Below, piece by piece: positions 42,351 to 51,083 of a stretch of 64,000 nucleotides of DNA. The translations under genes and the position numbers were made by a program. How positions within the stretch are numbered: position 1 is the first letter of the stretch; each line of letters begins with the position of its first letter. The stretch is taken from the NCBI RefSeq assembly GCF_000308295.2, contig NZ_HG326654.1:139529-203528 (forward strand). The letters are read 5' to 3'. This DNA comes from Afipia birgiae 34632. GTDB lineage: Bacteria > Pseudomonadota > Alphaproteobacteria > Rhizobiales > Xanthobacteraceae. Under the pieces are notes generated by a model. That model worked only from the letters and a program-made list of their open reading frames with translations. It was not told where the DNA came from and ran no database searches.

Positions 42351-43622
42351 GTGACGAAACCAGCATCCCAGCCAGACGCCCGTGTCGCCACTTCCTCCGC
42401 ATTTACGGCCGAATTCCGCCAAGAAATCCGCGATGAGCTGGCCACCAGGCTACTGACGGCCTATCGCACCGTCCGAGACGAAACCGAGCGACGGGCAGCC
42501 CCGTTATCGCCCGAGGACCAACTGGTCCAGTCGATGCCGGACGCCAGCCCCACGAAATGGCACCGCGCCCACGTCACCTGGTTCTGGGAGCAATTCCTGC
42601 TGGGCGAACATTCTCCCGGCTACAAGCCCTATCACCCGGACTACGCCTACCTGTTCAATTCCTATTACGTCAGCGCCGGGCCCCGTCACGCGCGCGCCCA
42701 GCGTGGCCACCTCACCCGTCCGGGCGCGGACGAGGTGACGGCCTATCGCAAGCACGTTGATGCCGCAGTGGCGGCATTTTTCAGTTCGGCGGACGCGGCC
42801 ACGCTGACGAAGCTGGAGCCGCTGATCGAGGTCGGGCTTAACCACGAGCAGCAGCATCAGGAATTGCTGCTCACCGACATCTTGCATGCCTTCGCGCAGA
42901 ACCCGATCCCGCCTGCCTATGAACCCGGCTGGACGTTTCCGGCGGCGCACCGTGATGGCGATACGTGGGTTACGCTGATGGAAGGCATCCACACCATCGG
43001 TCACACCGACAATTCATTTCACTTCGACAACGAGAAGCCCGCGCATCGCGCGCTGGTCGGCCCCGTCAAGCTCGCGCGCAATCTCGTCACTAACGCCGAG
43101 TGGCTCGCGTTCATGAACGACGGTGGCTACACGACGCCGACGCTGTGGCTGATGGACGGCGTCGCCGCAGCCGAACGTGAGGAATGGCAGGCCCCCGGCC
43201 ACTGGCGGAAGATCGACGGTGAATGGATAATCATGACGCTCGGCGGTTTGCAGCCGGTCGATCCATCAGCTCCCGTCTCGCACGTCAGCTACTACGAAGC
43301 CGATGCCTTCGCGCGCTGGAGCGGAAAACATCTGCCCACCGAAATGGAATGGGAAGTCACCGCCCGCGCGGGTCATCTCAACGACGCATTCGGCATCGTC
43401 TGGCAATGGACCCGCAGTTCGTACTCGCCCTACCCCGGCTACCGCGCCATTGACGGCGCGCTTGGGGAATACAACGGAAAATTCATGGTCAATCAACTGG
43501 TGCTGCGCGGCTCATCGCTGGCAACGCCGGACAATCATAGCCGCATCACCTATCGCAATTTCTTCTATCCGCATCATCGCTGGCAGTTCACGGGACTGCG
43601 GCTCGCCGATTACGCCATCTGA
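42351..43622 (+). CDS. egtB: Ergothioneine biosynthesis protein EgtB
   Basis: A 423-residue non-heme iron enzyme. The N-terminal DinB_2 domain carries the iron ligands: His-71 in TKWHRAHVTWFWEQF and His-165/His-169 in VGLNHEQQHQELL. The C-terminal FGE-sulfatase-like domain follows (about 225-423; VSYYEADAFARWSGKHLPTEMEWE, RGSSLATP). It joins a thiol donor to hercynine with oxygen to form the sulfoxide intermediate of ergothioneine. I chose GTG 42351: GGAG is 6 nt upstream and the stress promoter ends 22 nt before; the open frame further up would start inside or before the promoter. egtD follows after 22 bp. Confidence 0.93.
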   Translation: MTKPASQPDARVATSSAFTAEFRQEIRDELATRLLTAYRTVRDETERRAAPLSPEDQLVQSMPDASPTKWHRAHVTWFWEQFLLGEHSPGYKPYHPDYAYLFNSYYVSAGPRHARAQRGHLTRPGADEVTAYRKHVDAAVAAFFSSADAATLTKLEPLIEVGLNHEQQHQELLLTDILHAFAQNPIPPAYEPGWTFPAAHRDGDTWVTLMEGIHTIGHTDNSFHFDNEKPAHRALVGPVKLARNLVTNAEWLAFMNDGGYTTPTLWLMDGVAAAEREEWQAPGHWRKIDGEWIIMTLGGLQPVDPSAPVSHVSYYEADAFARWSGKHLPTEMEWEVTARAGHLNDAFGIVWQWTRSSYSPYPGYRAIDGALGEYNGKFMVNQLVLRGSSLATPDNHSRITYRNFFYPHHRWQFTGLRLADYAI

Positions 43623-43644
43623 ACCCTCAACCCATGAGTTCGTC

Positions 43645-44622
43645 ATGAATGTGCATGTCAACACGCGGGCCGATGCTCCGCTTCACGATCAAATTGACCG
43701 CTCTTTTGCCCGGGACGTGATCGCGGGATTGTCGCAGCAGCCGAAGAAACTGTCGCCGAAATATTTTTACGACGAAGCAGGCTCCAAACTGTTCGAGCAG
43801 ATCACGCTGCTGCCGGAATACTACCCGACCCGCACCGAGCTGCGCATTCTGCGCGACCGCGGCGCGGAGATCGCCCAGACGATTCCTGCGAATGCGGCGC
43901 TGGTCGAATTCGGCGCCGGCACCACGACCAAGGTGCGCCTGCTGCTCAAGCAATGCGCGTTCAAGGCCTACGTTCCGGTGGACATCTCCGGTGACTTCCT
44001 CAACGGCCAGGCCAGCGCCTTGCGTAGCGATTTTCCCGATCTCGCGGTTTATCCGGTGACGGCTGATTTCACCGAGCCGTTCGACTTGCCGCCGGAAGTC
44101 AAGAACATGCCCAAGGTCGGCTTCTTTCCTGGCTCGACCATCGGCAATTTCGACCCGCATGAAGCCTGCGCCTTCCTGCGCGGCGCGCGGGCCATTCTCG
44201 GCGAAGGCGCAACGCTGATCGTCGGCGTTGATCTCGAGAAGGACGAGCGTGTGCTTCACGATGCCTACAACGACGCGGCGGGTGTGACCGGCCAGTTCAA
44301 TCTCAACGTACTGGCGCGGATCAACCGCGAACTCGGCGGCAATCTGGATCTCGACGGGTTCAAGCACCGCGCGATCTACAACCGTGAGCGCCATCGCATC
44401 GAGATGCATCTGATCAGCAGCAAACCGCAGACTGTGCGGGTGCTGGATCACACCGCGACGTTCCGGACTGGCGAAACGATCCACACCGAGAGCAGTTACA
44501 AATACAGCATCGAGCGCTTCACCACGCTGGCGCGCGGCTCGGGATGGACTCCCTGCGCATCATGGACCGACCCCGACGGAATGTTCTCGGTTCACGCGCT
44601 GGTCGCGGAAGACGGGGCCTGA
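43645..44622 (+). CDS. egtD: L-histidine N-alpha-methyltransferase EgtD
   Basis: A 325-residue SAM-dependent enzyme. GLSQQPKKLSPKYFYDEAGSKLFEQIT-type sequence opens the fold, ALVEFGAGTTTKVRLLL is the SAM-binding GxGxxxK loop, YVPVDISGDFL the second motif, and FPGSTIGNFDPHEACAFL is diagnostic of EgtD. It trimethylates histidine to hercynine, the substrate of EgtB. It lies 22 bp after egtB and completes the two-gene ergothioneine route often seen in alphaproteobacteria; EgtA, EgtC and EgtE are not present. It shares the stress promoter of egtB. Confidence 0.94.
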   Translation: MNVHVNTRADAPLHDQIDRSFARDVIAGLSQQPKKLSPKYFYDEAGSKLFEQITLLPEYYPTRTELRILRDRGAEIAQTIPANAALVEFGAGTTTKVRLLLKQCAFKAYVPVDISGDFLNGQASALRSDFPDLAVYPVTADFTEPFDLPPEVKNMPKVGFFPGSTIGNFDPHEACAFLRGARAILGEGATLIVGVDLEKDERVLHDAYNDAAGVTGQFNLNVLARINRELGGNLDLDGFKHRAIYNRERHRIEMHLISSKPQTVRVLDHTATFRTGETIHTESSYKYSIERFTTLARGSGWTPCASWTDPDGMFSVHALVAEDGA

Positions 44623-44624
44623 TT

Positions 44625-45809
44625 TCAGACTTCGTCGGATATCGCCCGCGAGCGAAGCGAAATCGCTTCCCAAGCTGCGACGATCAGCATGATTGCGGTT
44701 GTCGCAGATGACAGCAGCAGCGGCGACAAATGATGCGCGAACGGGATCAGCATGACCAGCAGACCGATGCCGACAAGGTGCGAGAGCTGAAAGATGCCAC
44801 GGATGCTGCGTTTGAACAGGATGGTGCCGATCAGGAAGAGTAGCGGCCCGCCGATCATGCTGAGAATGGTTTTGGCATCCGCATGGCCCTCGGGATGCGC
44901 CAGCAGCAGTTCGTCGCCCACCGCCGAGACGACAATGCCAGCGACAATCGGCAGGTGCAGATAGGTGTAGGCGAGCCGCGCCAACTTTCCGGTCTCGTCG
45001 GAATGCGAGATGTGTTCCGCCCCCGCCTCTGCACCGATATGGAAATACACCCACCACATGGCGATGCTGCCGATCAGCGCCACAACGAAGCCCATGATCA
45101 CCGGCGCGGTCCATGCGGCTGACGCGAAGGTCGCGCCGGTGACCACGATGGATTCGCCAAGCGCGATGATGATGAATAGCGCGCAGCGCTCGGCCATATG
45201 GCCGCCTTCGACCTCCCAGTCCGCAAGAGGGGTCGCACCTAAACCGGGAAGCCGGAACCGCATCGCCGGTCCGCAATACTCGATCGCCACCGCAACGATC
45301 CACAGAAGTAGCCGCGCCTGCCCCTCGGCGAAGCCGCCTGCGATCCAGAACACGCCGCTGCACGCGAGCCACAGGGTGATGCGCAACAGATTCATGCGCA
45401 AACCGGGCTCGGACTTCGGGATCGACCAGTACGTGAAGGCCGATCGTCCGACCTGCATGACGACATAGGCCAGCGCGAACGCCAGCCCCCGGCTTTCAAA
45501 CGCCTTGGGAATGGAGGTGGACAGCAACAGGCCGGCGATCATCAGCCCGAACAGCATCACGCGGACCGGCGTGCGCTCCGGGTCGAGCCAGTTGGTGATC
45601 CAGGATGTGAAGATCCAGACCCACCACACAGCCAGAAACAGGATGGTGGTCTGCAACACGCCCAGCGGCGTAAAATGCGCCAGCAGCGTGTGGGAGATCT
45701 GCGTGATGGCGAAAACGAAGACGAGATCGAAAAACAGTTCAACGTAGGTAACACGGTGATGCTGGTGCGGCGCACGGGCTCGCAACAGGGTTCCGTTTGC
45801 TGACACCAT
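44625..45809 (-). CDS. ltrA: Low temperature requirement protein A (LtrA)
   Basis: A 394-residue membrane protein with about eleven helices. HHRVTYVELFFDLVFVFAITQISHTLL is the LtrA signature, WWVWIFTSWITNWLDPER the second conserved stretch, and ERCALFIIIALGESIVVTG a third. LtrA proteins are widespread, first noted in Listeria as needed for growth in the cold; the biochemical function is unknown. Its stop is 2 bp from that of the convergent egtD. bolA lies 18 bp upstream on the same strand. Confidence 0.9.
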   Translation of the reverse strand: MVSANGTLLRARAPHQHHRVTYVELFFDLVFVFAITQISHTLLAHFTPLGVLQTTILFLAVWWVWIFTSWITNWLDPERTPVRVMLFGLMIAGLLLSTSIPKAFESRGLAFALAYVVMQVGRSAFTYWSIPKSEPGLRMNLLRITLWLACSGVFWIAGGFAEGQARLLLWIVAVAIEYCGPAMRFRLPGLGATPLADWEVEGGHMAERCALFIIIALGESIVVTGATFASAAWTAPVIMGFVVALIGSIAMWWVYFHIGAEAGAEHISHSDETGKLARLAYTYLHLPIVAGIVVSAVGDELLLAHPEGHADAKTILSMIGGPLLFLIGTILFKRSIRGIFQLSHLVGIGLLVMLIPFAHHLSPLLLSSATTAIMLIVAAWEAISLRSRAISDEV

Positions 45810-45827
45810 TGCCCCCGGTCCCGACGG

Positions 45828-46064
45828 TCAGGCGTCAGGCACGCCCGTTTGCAGCGCCAGCGCGTGCAGCACGCCGCCCATCTGCCCCTTCAGCGACTGA
45901 TAGACGATTTGGTGCTGCTGCACCCGCGACTTGCCGCGAAATGCTTCGGAGATGACGGTGGCGGCGTAGTGGTCGCCGTCGCCCGCGAGATCGCGGATTT
46001 CCACCTTCGCGTCGGGCAACGCAGCCTTGATCATCGTTTCGATGTCCCGCGCGTCCATTGGCAT
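45828..46064 (-). CDS. BolA-family protein
   Basis: A 78-residue BolA-like protein: MDARDIETMIKAALPDAKVEIRDLAGDGDHYAATVISEAFRGKSRVQQHQIVYQSLKG. It has the class II (YrbA-like/BolA2) length and the conserved His-Gln-x-Val-Tyr stretch that binds the iron-sulfur cluster with CGFS glutaredoxin. GrxD is encoded 3.8 kb away on the same strand, which fits that partnership. ATG 46064 is preceded by GAGGAG 10 nt upstream; ATG 46082 would place this signal inside the gene. Confidence 0.9.
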   Translation of the reverse strand: MPMDARDIETMIKAALPDAKVEIRDLAGDGDHYAATVISEAFRGKSRVQQHQIVYQSLKGQMGGVLHALALQTGVPDA

Positions 46065-46207
46065 GTCGTTGAATCTCCTCATGTTGAGCCATTCCCGGCT
46101 CACGCAATACACCGAAATATGACTGATTCTAGCCCGTGCAGCCTGCCTCGTCACGCGAGCATTGCGCAGGATCGCTCCTATATTGTGGCCTCAACAGGGA
46201 GCCCGCC

Positions 46208-46576
46208 ATGAACGTCCGTATGAGAATTCCAGGCCCGGACCACCCGATTACAATCGCGGCGAACCCGAAACGGGTCCGGATCAGCGTCGGCGGCGAGGTT
46301 ATCGCCGAAACCATCCACGCCCTGACCCTGAAAGAGGCGAGCTACGCACCTGTCCAGTACATTCCCCGTGCTGATGCCAATGCTGCGAAGCTGAAGCGGA
46401 CGGACCACAGCACCTATTGTCCCTACAAGGGCGACGCGAACTATTTCAGCATCCTCTCCGGCGGCAAGACGCTGGAGAACGCTATATGGACCTATGAGAC
46501 GCCCTACGAGTCGGTGAAAGAGATTGAAGGGCATTTGGCGTTCTATCCGGACAAGGTCACGATCGAGGAACTGTAA
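46208..46576 (+). CDS. DUF427 domain protein
   Basis: A 122-residue protein with one DUF427 domain: PKRVRISVGGEVIAETIHALTLKEASYAPVQYIPRADA, then LKRTDHSTYCPYKGDANYFSI with a conserved Cys-Pro-Tyr-Lys-Gly, and AIWTYETPYESVKEIEGHLAFYPDKV. The family is small and cytosolic with no proven activity. ATG 46208 gives a normal family start. Confidence 0.88.
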   Translation: MNVRMRIPGPDHPITIAANPKRVRISVGGEVIAETIHALTLKEASYAPVQYIPRADANAAKLKRTDHSTYCPYKGDANYFSILSGGKTLENAIWTYETPYESVKEIEGHLAFYPDKVTIEEL

Positions 46577-46640
46577 CTCATTCCTGCTAGCCGCTATGCG
46601 TGCGCCTCTATGACCGGCCCTGCCGCGCGCAGAATGACAT

Positions 46641-46665
46641 GGAACAACCCCCTGTCCCTTGTGTT
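46641..46665 (+). promoter_or_regulatory. EcfG-like promoter of the small secreted protein gene
   Basis: GGAAC (46641-46645), 16 bases, TGTT (46662-46665): exact -35 and 3 of 4 bases of the -10 of the EcfG consensus. It ends 38 nt before the ATG at 46704. Confidence 0.5.
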
Positions 46666-46703
46666 GCCTCCCAACGGTACCTTTGCCGCACAGGAGGCTT
46701 ATG

Positions 46704-47024
46704 ATGAGACATTTCACGATAGCGCTTTTAGCAGGTGCAGGCGCTCTTTTGGCCGGTGGAGCGATCGCAGCACCGATGACGAATGGCATTTCGAGTGTGA
46801 AAACCGGATCGAACGTCGAGCACGTTCGCATGGTGTGCGATGAACACGGCCGATGCTATCGGACCCGTGGCGCACGCCGCGTCGTTGTTCAGGACGACTC
46901 GTACGCTTACGCTCCGCGACGCCAATACAGGGAGCGTGGTTACTACAATGGAGGTCCGAGCGTCGGCGTATACGGTGCCCCCGGGGTCGGCGTCAGCATA
47001 GGCGTCGGACACGGCCGCTGGTAA
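46704..47024 (+). CDS. Small secreted Gly/Tyr/Arg-rich protein
   Basis: A 106-residue protein with a clear signal peptide (RHFTIALLAGAGALLAGGAIAAP, cleaved near residue 24). The mature part has two cysteines in VRMVCDEHGRCYRTRG and a C-terminal Gly/Val/Tyr-rich tail (GVYGAPGVGVSIGVGHGRW). This architecture is common among unassigned secreted proteins of Bradyrhizobium relatives. AGGAGG precedes tandem ATGs at 46701 and 46704; the second has better spacing. A bidirectional terminator follows at 47046. Confidence 0.72.
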   Translation: MRHFTIALLAGAGALLAGGAIAAPMTNGISSVKTGSNVEHVRMVCDEHGRCYRTRGARRVVVQDDSYAYAPRRQYRERGYYNGGPSVGVYGAPGVGVSIGVGHGRW

Positions 47025-47045
47025 TCCGTCAAACTGCAGTCAGAG

Positions 47046-47074
47046 AAAAACCGCAGGTTTCGCCTGCGGTTTTT
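47046..47074. terminator. Bidirectional terminator between convergent genes
   Basis: aaaaaccgcagg (47046-47057) and cctgcggttttt (47063-47074) are exact complements with loop tttcg. Both ends carry the A or T run, so it can stop transcription from the small secreted protein gene and from the leftward binding-protein gene ending at 47089. Confidence 0.9.
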
Positions 47075-47088
47075 CCGGGTTGCTGCTT

Positions 47089-48300
47089 CTACTTTTTAAC
47101 CAGCGGACATTCGCTTTCCGCCAGCGGCTTGAACGACTCGTCGCCGGACATTTCAGCGAGCTGCTGATAGAAGTCACCGCGATATTTGGAATCCGCCGGC
47201 GACTTCACCTTCATCAGGAAGGTCTTGTGCATCACCCGGCCGTCCGCACGGATCTGCACGTTCTTGTTGTAGAAGTCGTTGACCGGCAGCTCTTTCATCT
47301 TCGCGGCCACCGCCTTGCCCTCGTCCGTTCCGGCAGCCTCGACCGCCTTCAGGTAGTGAAGCACCGATGCGTAGGTTCCCGCGGTGATGAGGTTTGGAAT
47401 GAAGCCGCCGGAGCGCTCCATAAACCGCTTCGCCCAGGCGCGCGTTTCATCGTTGGCGTCCCAGTAGAACGAGGTCGTGAGCGTCAGCCCCTGCGCGACG
47501 TTCAGCCCGACGCCTTCGATATCGTTGATGTAGATTACGAGGCTGGCGAGATTCTGCCCGGACTGCGCGATGCCAAACTCACGCGCCTGCTTGATCGCGC
47601 TTAGGAGATCAGCGCCCGACATGGCGAGCCCGATCACTTTGGCCTTGGAGGCCTGCGCCTGAAGCAGGAATGACGAGAAGTCCGGCGAGCCGAAAGGGAA
47701 ACGCACACTGCCAAGCACCTTGCCGCCGCTGGCCTCGACGAAGCGGCTCGCGTCCCGCTGGAGCGAATGACCGAAGGCATAGTCGCTGGTCAGGAAATAC
47801 CAACTGTCACCACCCTGCTTGGTGACCTGGCTCGCCGTGCCCTTGGCGAAGGCGTAGGTGTCGTAGCTCCACTGCGATGTCGTCGCCGAACAGGCCTTGC
47901 CCGTCAGTTCGGTGGTCGCGGCGCCCGAGATCAGCAACACCTTGCCGCGCGACCGCGCGATTTCCTGAGTGGCAAGGGCAACGGCGGAGCCCGCGACGTC
48001 GGTAATGGTATCAACGCCCTCGGTCTCGAACCATCTGCGGCTGATCGCGGAGGCAATGTCCGCCTTGTTCTGATGATCCGCCGTAATGACGCTGATCGGC
48101 TTACCCAGCACCTTGCCGCCGAAATCGTCGACCGCCATCTGGGTCGCTTCGACAGAGTACTTGCCGACGAGATAGGCGAAGCCGCCCGAGTGGTCGGTCA
48201 GCACGCCGATCTTGACGGCGTCGTCAGACACCTGCGCCTGCGCCGCACTGCAAGCCATCAGCATGGCCGCGACCGTCAGTCCGATCCTGGTTGTTCTCAC
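47089..48300 (-). CDS. Liv-type periplasmic binding protein, no transporter nearby
   Basis: A 403-residue type I periplasmic binding protein. GTG start at 48300 (AAGGAGG about 10 nt upstream), signal peptide IGLTVAAMLMACSAAQAQ, then VKIGVLTDHSGGFAYLVGKYSVEATQMAVDDFGGKVLG, the ligand-site opening. Late regions such as GVGLNVAQGLTLTTSFYWDANDETRAWAKRF are typical of the subgroup that binds diverse organic acids or amides. There is no permease or ATPase with it. It lies 38 bp downstream of the gamma-glutamyltransferase gene, so it probably binds a product or substrate of that enzyme. Confidence 0.88.
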   Translation of the reverse strand: MRTTRIGLTVAAMLMACSAAQAQVSDDAVKIGVLTDHSGGFAYLVGKYSVEATQMAVDDFGGKVLGKPISVITADHQNKADIASAISRRWFETEGVDTITDVAGSAVALATQEIARSRGKVLLISGAATTELTGKACSATTSQWSYDTYAFAKGTASQVTKQGGDSWYFLTSDYAFGHSLQRDASRFVEASGGKVLGSVRFPFGSPDFSSFLLQAQASKAKVIGLAMSGADLLSAIKQAREFGIAQSGQNLASLVIYINDIEGVGLNVAQGLTLTTSFYWDANDETRAWAKRFMERSGGFIPNLITAGTYASVLHYLKAVEAAGTDEGKAVAAKMKELPVNDFYNKNVQIRADGRVMHKTFLMKVKSPADSKYRGDFYQQLAEMSGDESFKPLAESECPLVKK

Positions 48301-48338
48301 GATATCTCTTCCTCCTTCTGAATTCTGTTTGTTCGGTG

Positions 48339-49952
48339 TCAGACCGGCAGCGCGATGCCGTCATGGCCGGGGTCGGCGCCGCCATCGAGCCTGTCGCCGC
48401 CGATCCGGATGCCATGCACGGCTGCGAAACCGAACGTGTAGGGGCTGCGGATCACCTGGTAGCCGTCGGCTTCGAGTTGGTTGGTGACGCCGTGGATGAT
48501 GCGGTTCGACACATCGATGGCGTTGCTCGTGGCCGAGAAACGCGGCGCGCTGACCGCCTCGGTCATGGTCATGTTGAAATCGAGCACGTTGAGAATGGCC
48601 TGCAGCACACCCATGGCGATCTGCGTCGCGCCGGGCGCACCGATCACCAGATAAGGTTTTCCGGCGTGGAAGACGATCGACGGCACGACCGACGTGAAGC
48701 GCGCCTTGCCCGGCGCGATTGAGCCGGCGCGGCCCGGACGCGGATCGAATACGCCCATGCAGCCATTGTAGAAGAAACCCATGCCGTCGGTGATGACGCC
48801 GGACGGCATGCCGAGCGAGTGCGTCATGGTCACGCAATTGCCGTCGCGATCGACCACCGACACATGCGTGGTGTCCTTCGATGGCATGCCGGAATTGAAA
48901 CGCGGCACGTTGCCTTTGACGTGCGCCTTGATTTCGCCTGCCATTCCCGCGGCGTACTCCTTCGACGTCAGTTTCTCGACTGGAATATCGAGAAAATCGG
49001 GATCGCCCAGGAAACGATCCTTGTCGGCGGTCGCGCGCTTCATCGCCTCGCAGACCACACGCAGATATTCGGCGCTGTTGTGCCCGAGCGCCGAGAGGTC
49101 AAAATGCTCAAGCACGTTGAGCATCTCGAGCAGCATGACGCCGCCGCCGGGAGGATTGTTGGTCGTCACTTCATAGCCGCGATACTGCCCGCGCAGCGGC
49201 TCGCACCATCGCGGCTGATAATTTGCAAGATCATCCGCGGTGATGAGACCGCCATTGGCCTTCATATCGGCGGCGATGCGCTGCGCCAGTTCGCCGCGAT
49301 AGAAGACGTCGGAGCCGCCCTCGGCGATCATGTGCAGCGTCTGCGCGTAATCCGGATTGTGGACGACATCGCCGACGCGCTTGTAGGTTCCGTCCTCGCG
49401 GCAATAGAGCTTGCGGCCGGAAGCCGTAAACGAGAGCCGATCGATTCCCGAGGCGCGATCCATGATGCCGGGATCGGACCAGAAAAATTCAACGTGGGGG
49501 CGCACCATCCAGCCGCGCTCAGCCCATGCAATCGCCGGCGCGACGATGTCCCGCCACGGCAACACGCCGAATCTGGAATGCGCCTCGTAATACGCCTTCA
49601 GCGCTGCAGGCACGCAGATCGACTGATAGCCGAGATCGTTGACCTTGCCGCGCAGGATGAAGCCATAGCCGTCGCGCGCTTCACCCTCGATCAGATCGGC
49701 CCACATGTCGGGGCGCGCAGCGGCCGGCGCCGGTGCGTGGAAATCGAGATACTGGTGGAAGCCCTGTCCGGGGAAATAGATGCCGGCGCTGCCGAAACCG
49801 GCGATGCCGGTCATCAACGGATCGACCACGCCCTGAACCAGCGCGCAGGCAATCGCAGCGTCGATGGCGTTTCCGCCCGCCTGCAGGATGTCCGCACCGG
49901 CCTCCGCCGCTTCGGCCTGCGCCGCGACGATCATCGCCTTCCCTTTCGGCAT
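48339..49952 (-). CDS. Gamma-glutamyltransferase family protein
   Basis: A 537-residue Ntn-hydrolase. AAEAGADILQAGGNAIDAAIACALVQGVVDP is the start of the large subunit. The self-cleavage and catalytic Thr is in SKDTTHVSVVDRDGNCVTMTHSL (about 360-382), and GAPGATQIAMGVLQAILNV follows. There is no signal peptide, so it may act in the cytoplasm, unlike classical periplasmic GGT. The start ATG 49952 has GGGAGA just upstream; ATG 49964 is an alternative. A LysR gene reads divergently from 50132, and the Liv-type binding protein follows 38 bp downstream. Confidence 0.88.
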   Translation of the reverse strand: MPKGKAMIVAAQAEAAEAGADILQAGGNAIDAAIACALVQGVVDPLMTGIAGFGSAGIYFPGQGFHQYLDFHAPAPAAARPDMWADLIEGEARDGYGFILRGKVNDLGYQSICVPAALKAYYEAHSRFGVLPWRDIVAPAIAWAERGWMVRPHVEFFWSDPGIMDRASGIDRLSFTASGRKLYCREDGTYKRVGDVVHNPDYAQTLHMIAEGGSDVFYRGELAQRIAADMKANGGLITADDLANYQPRWCEPLRGQYRGYEVTTNNPPGGGVMLLEMLNVLEHFDLSALGHNSAEYLRVVCEAMKRATADKDRFLGDPDFLDIPVEKLTSKEYAAGMAGEIKAHVKGNVPRFNSGMPSKDTTHVSVVDRDGNCVTMTHSLGMPSGVITDGMGFFYNGCMGVFDPRPGRAGSIAPGKARFTSVVPSIVFHAGKPYLVIGAPGATQIAMGVLQAILNVLDFNMTMTEAVSAPRFSATSNAIDVSNRIIHGVTNQLEADGYQVIRSPYTFGFAAVHGIRIGGDRLDGGADPGHDGIALPV

Positions 49953-50068
49953 GCTTTCTCCCATGAGATGTCTTGTGGTTACGCCGCTGCAAAGGCGGAC
50001 CGGGCCGCCGCACTGCGCAGGCTGATAGGCCTGATTTGACAGATCGCATTCATGCCTGTCCAATACCA

Positions 50069-50085
50069 ATCAAGCTGCTATTGAT
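50069..50085. promoter_or_regulatory. Possible LysR-type box between GGT and LysR genes
   Basis: ATCAA and TTGAT are exact inverted 5-bp arms with 7 bases between, in the 179-bp divergent spacer. The size and partial symmetry fit a LysR-type binding site, but short palindromes arise easily by chance. Confidence 0.35.
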
Positions 50086-50131
50086 GCTTTTTATGGTAAC
50101 AAAGGAAGGCCGCCGTCGCGGCCGTTGCGCG

Positions 50132-51070
50132 ATGGTCCGTCCCCTGCTTCCAGCCAAAATCCCTTACTTTCTTGCGGTCGGTGAAACGCTGAACTTCCGC
50201 AAGGCCGCCGAGAAGCTCGGGATCGCCCAGCCGGCGCTCAGCCGCAGCATTCGGGATTTTGAGCACCAGTTAGGCTTTACGCTCTTCGAGCGATCGACCC
50301 GACGCGTCGTGCTGACGCCTGCCGGAGAGGTGCTCTATCGCGAAAGCGCTGACGCGATGCAGCGCCTGGCCCGCGCCACAGTGCATGCGGAACGCGTTGC
50401 CCAGGGCCTGAGCGGCACGGTCAGCGTCGGTTACTCGACCTTTGCCGCGACCGGCCCGATGTCCGATATCATCATCGAATTCCGCAAACGCCACCCACAG
50501 GCACAGGTCGGCCTGCGCCTGCTCGCGTCATCTGAACAGGCTGCGGCATTCGACGAGGGAGCGCTCGATCTCGGGTTCATGATGTCGAATGTCGTCGTGC
50601 CGCCACAGCAGACAATTCCGATCTCGCGCGAACGGCTGGTCGCGCTGGTCCCGACAAGCCATGCCTGGGCGGCAAACCGCGCGATCTCGCTGCGAGCCCT
50701 GTCCACCGCTCCGCTGGTGATCGGCAGCGTCCGGCGGTGGCGCGGTTTCCGTGCGCTCATCAACGGGCTGATGGCGGACCGCGGGCTCTCCCTGACAATT
50801 GCAGAGGAAGCCGACGACGTGCCCGTGCTGCTGCAACTGGTGCGATCGGGATTCGGCTGCACGATTCTCGATGCATCTTTTATCCCGACCCTGCCTCCGG
50901 GGATCGCGGCGCTGGAGATCGAAGACGCGACCGCGACCCTCGATATCTCGCTGGTGTGGCGCGAGGATCATCTGTCGCCGCTGGCGGCACGTTTCATCGA
51001 TGTCGCGAAAGCATCCATGGCGTCGCGGCAGGAGGCGCCGCGACGGCGCACGCGCCAGAGCAGAAAATAA
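50132..51070 (+). CDS. LysR-family transcriptional regulator
   Basis: A 312-residue LTTR. Residues 5-65 form the winged helix: IPYFLAVGETLNFRKAAEKLGIAQPALSRSIRDFEHQLGFTLFERSTRRVVLTPAGEVL. The effector-binding domain follows from about 93 (GTVSVGYSTFAATGPM). It diverges from the gamma-glutamyltransferase gene and most likely controls it and the binding protein. The start is uncertain: ATG 50132 fits the LTTR length, but ATGs at 50084 and 50093 are open and none has a clear ribosome-binding site. Confidence 0.88.
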   Translation: MVRPLLPAKIPYFLAVGETLNFRKAAEKLGIAQPALSRSIRDFEHQLGFTLFERSTRRVVLTPAGEVLYRESADAMQRLARATVHAERVAQGLSGTVSVGYSTFAATGPMSDIIIEFRKRHPQAQVGLRLLASSEQAAAFDEGALDLGFMMSNVVVPPQQTIPISRERLVALVPTSHAWAANRAISLRALSTAPLVIGSVRRWRGFRALINGLMADRGLSLTIAEEADDVPVLLQLVRSGFGCTILDASFIPTLPPGIAALEIEDATATLDISLVWREDHLSPLAARFIDVAKASMASRQEAPRRRTRQSRK

Positions 51071-51083
51071 TCGCAGCGCGCGA

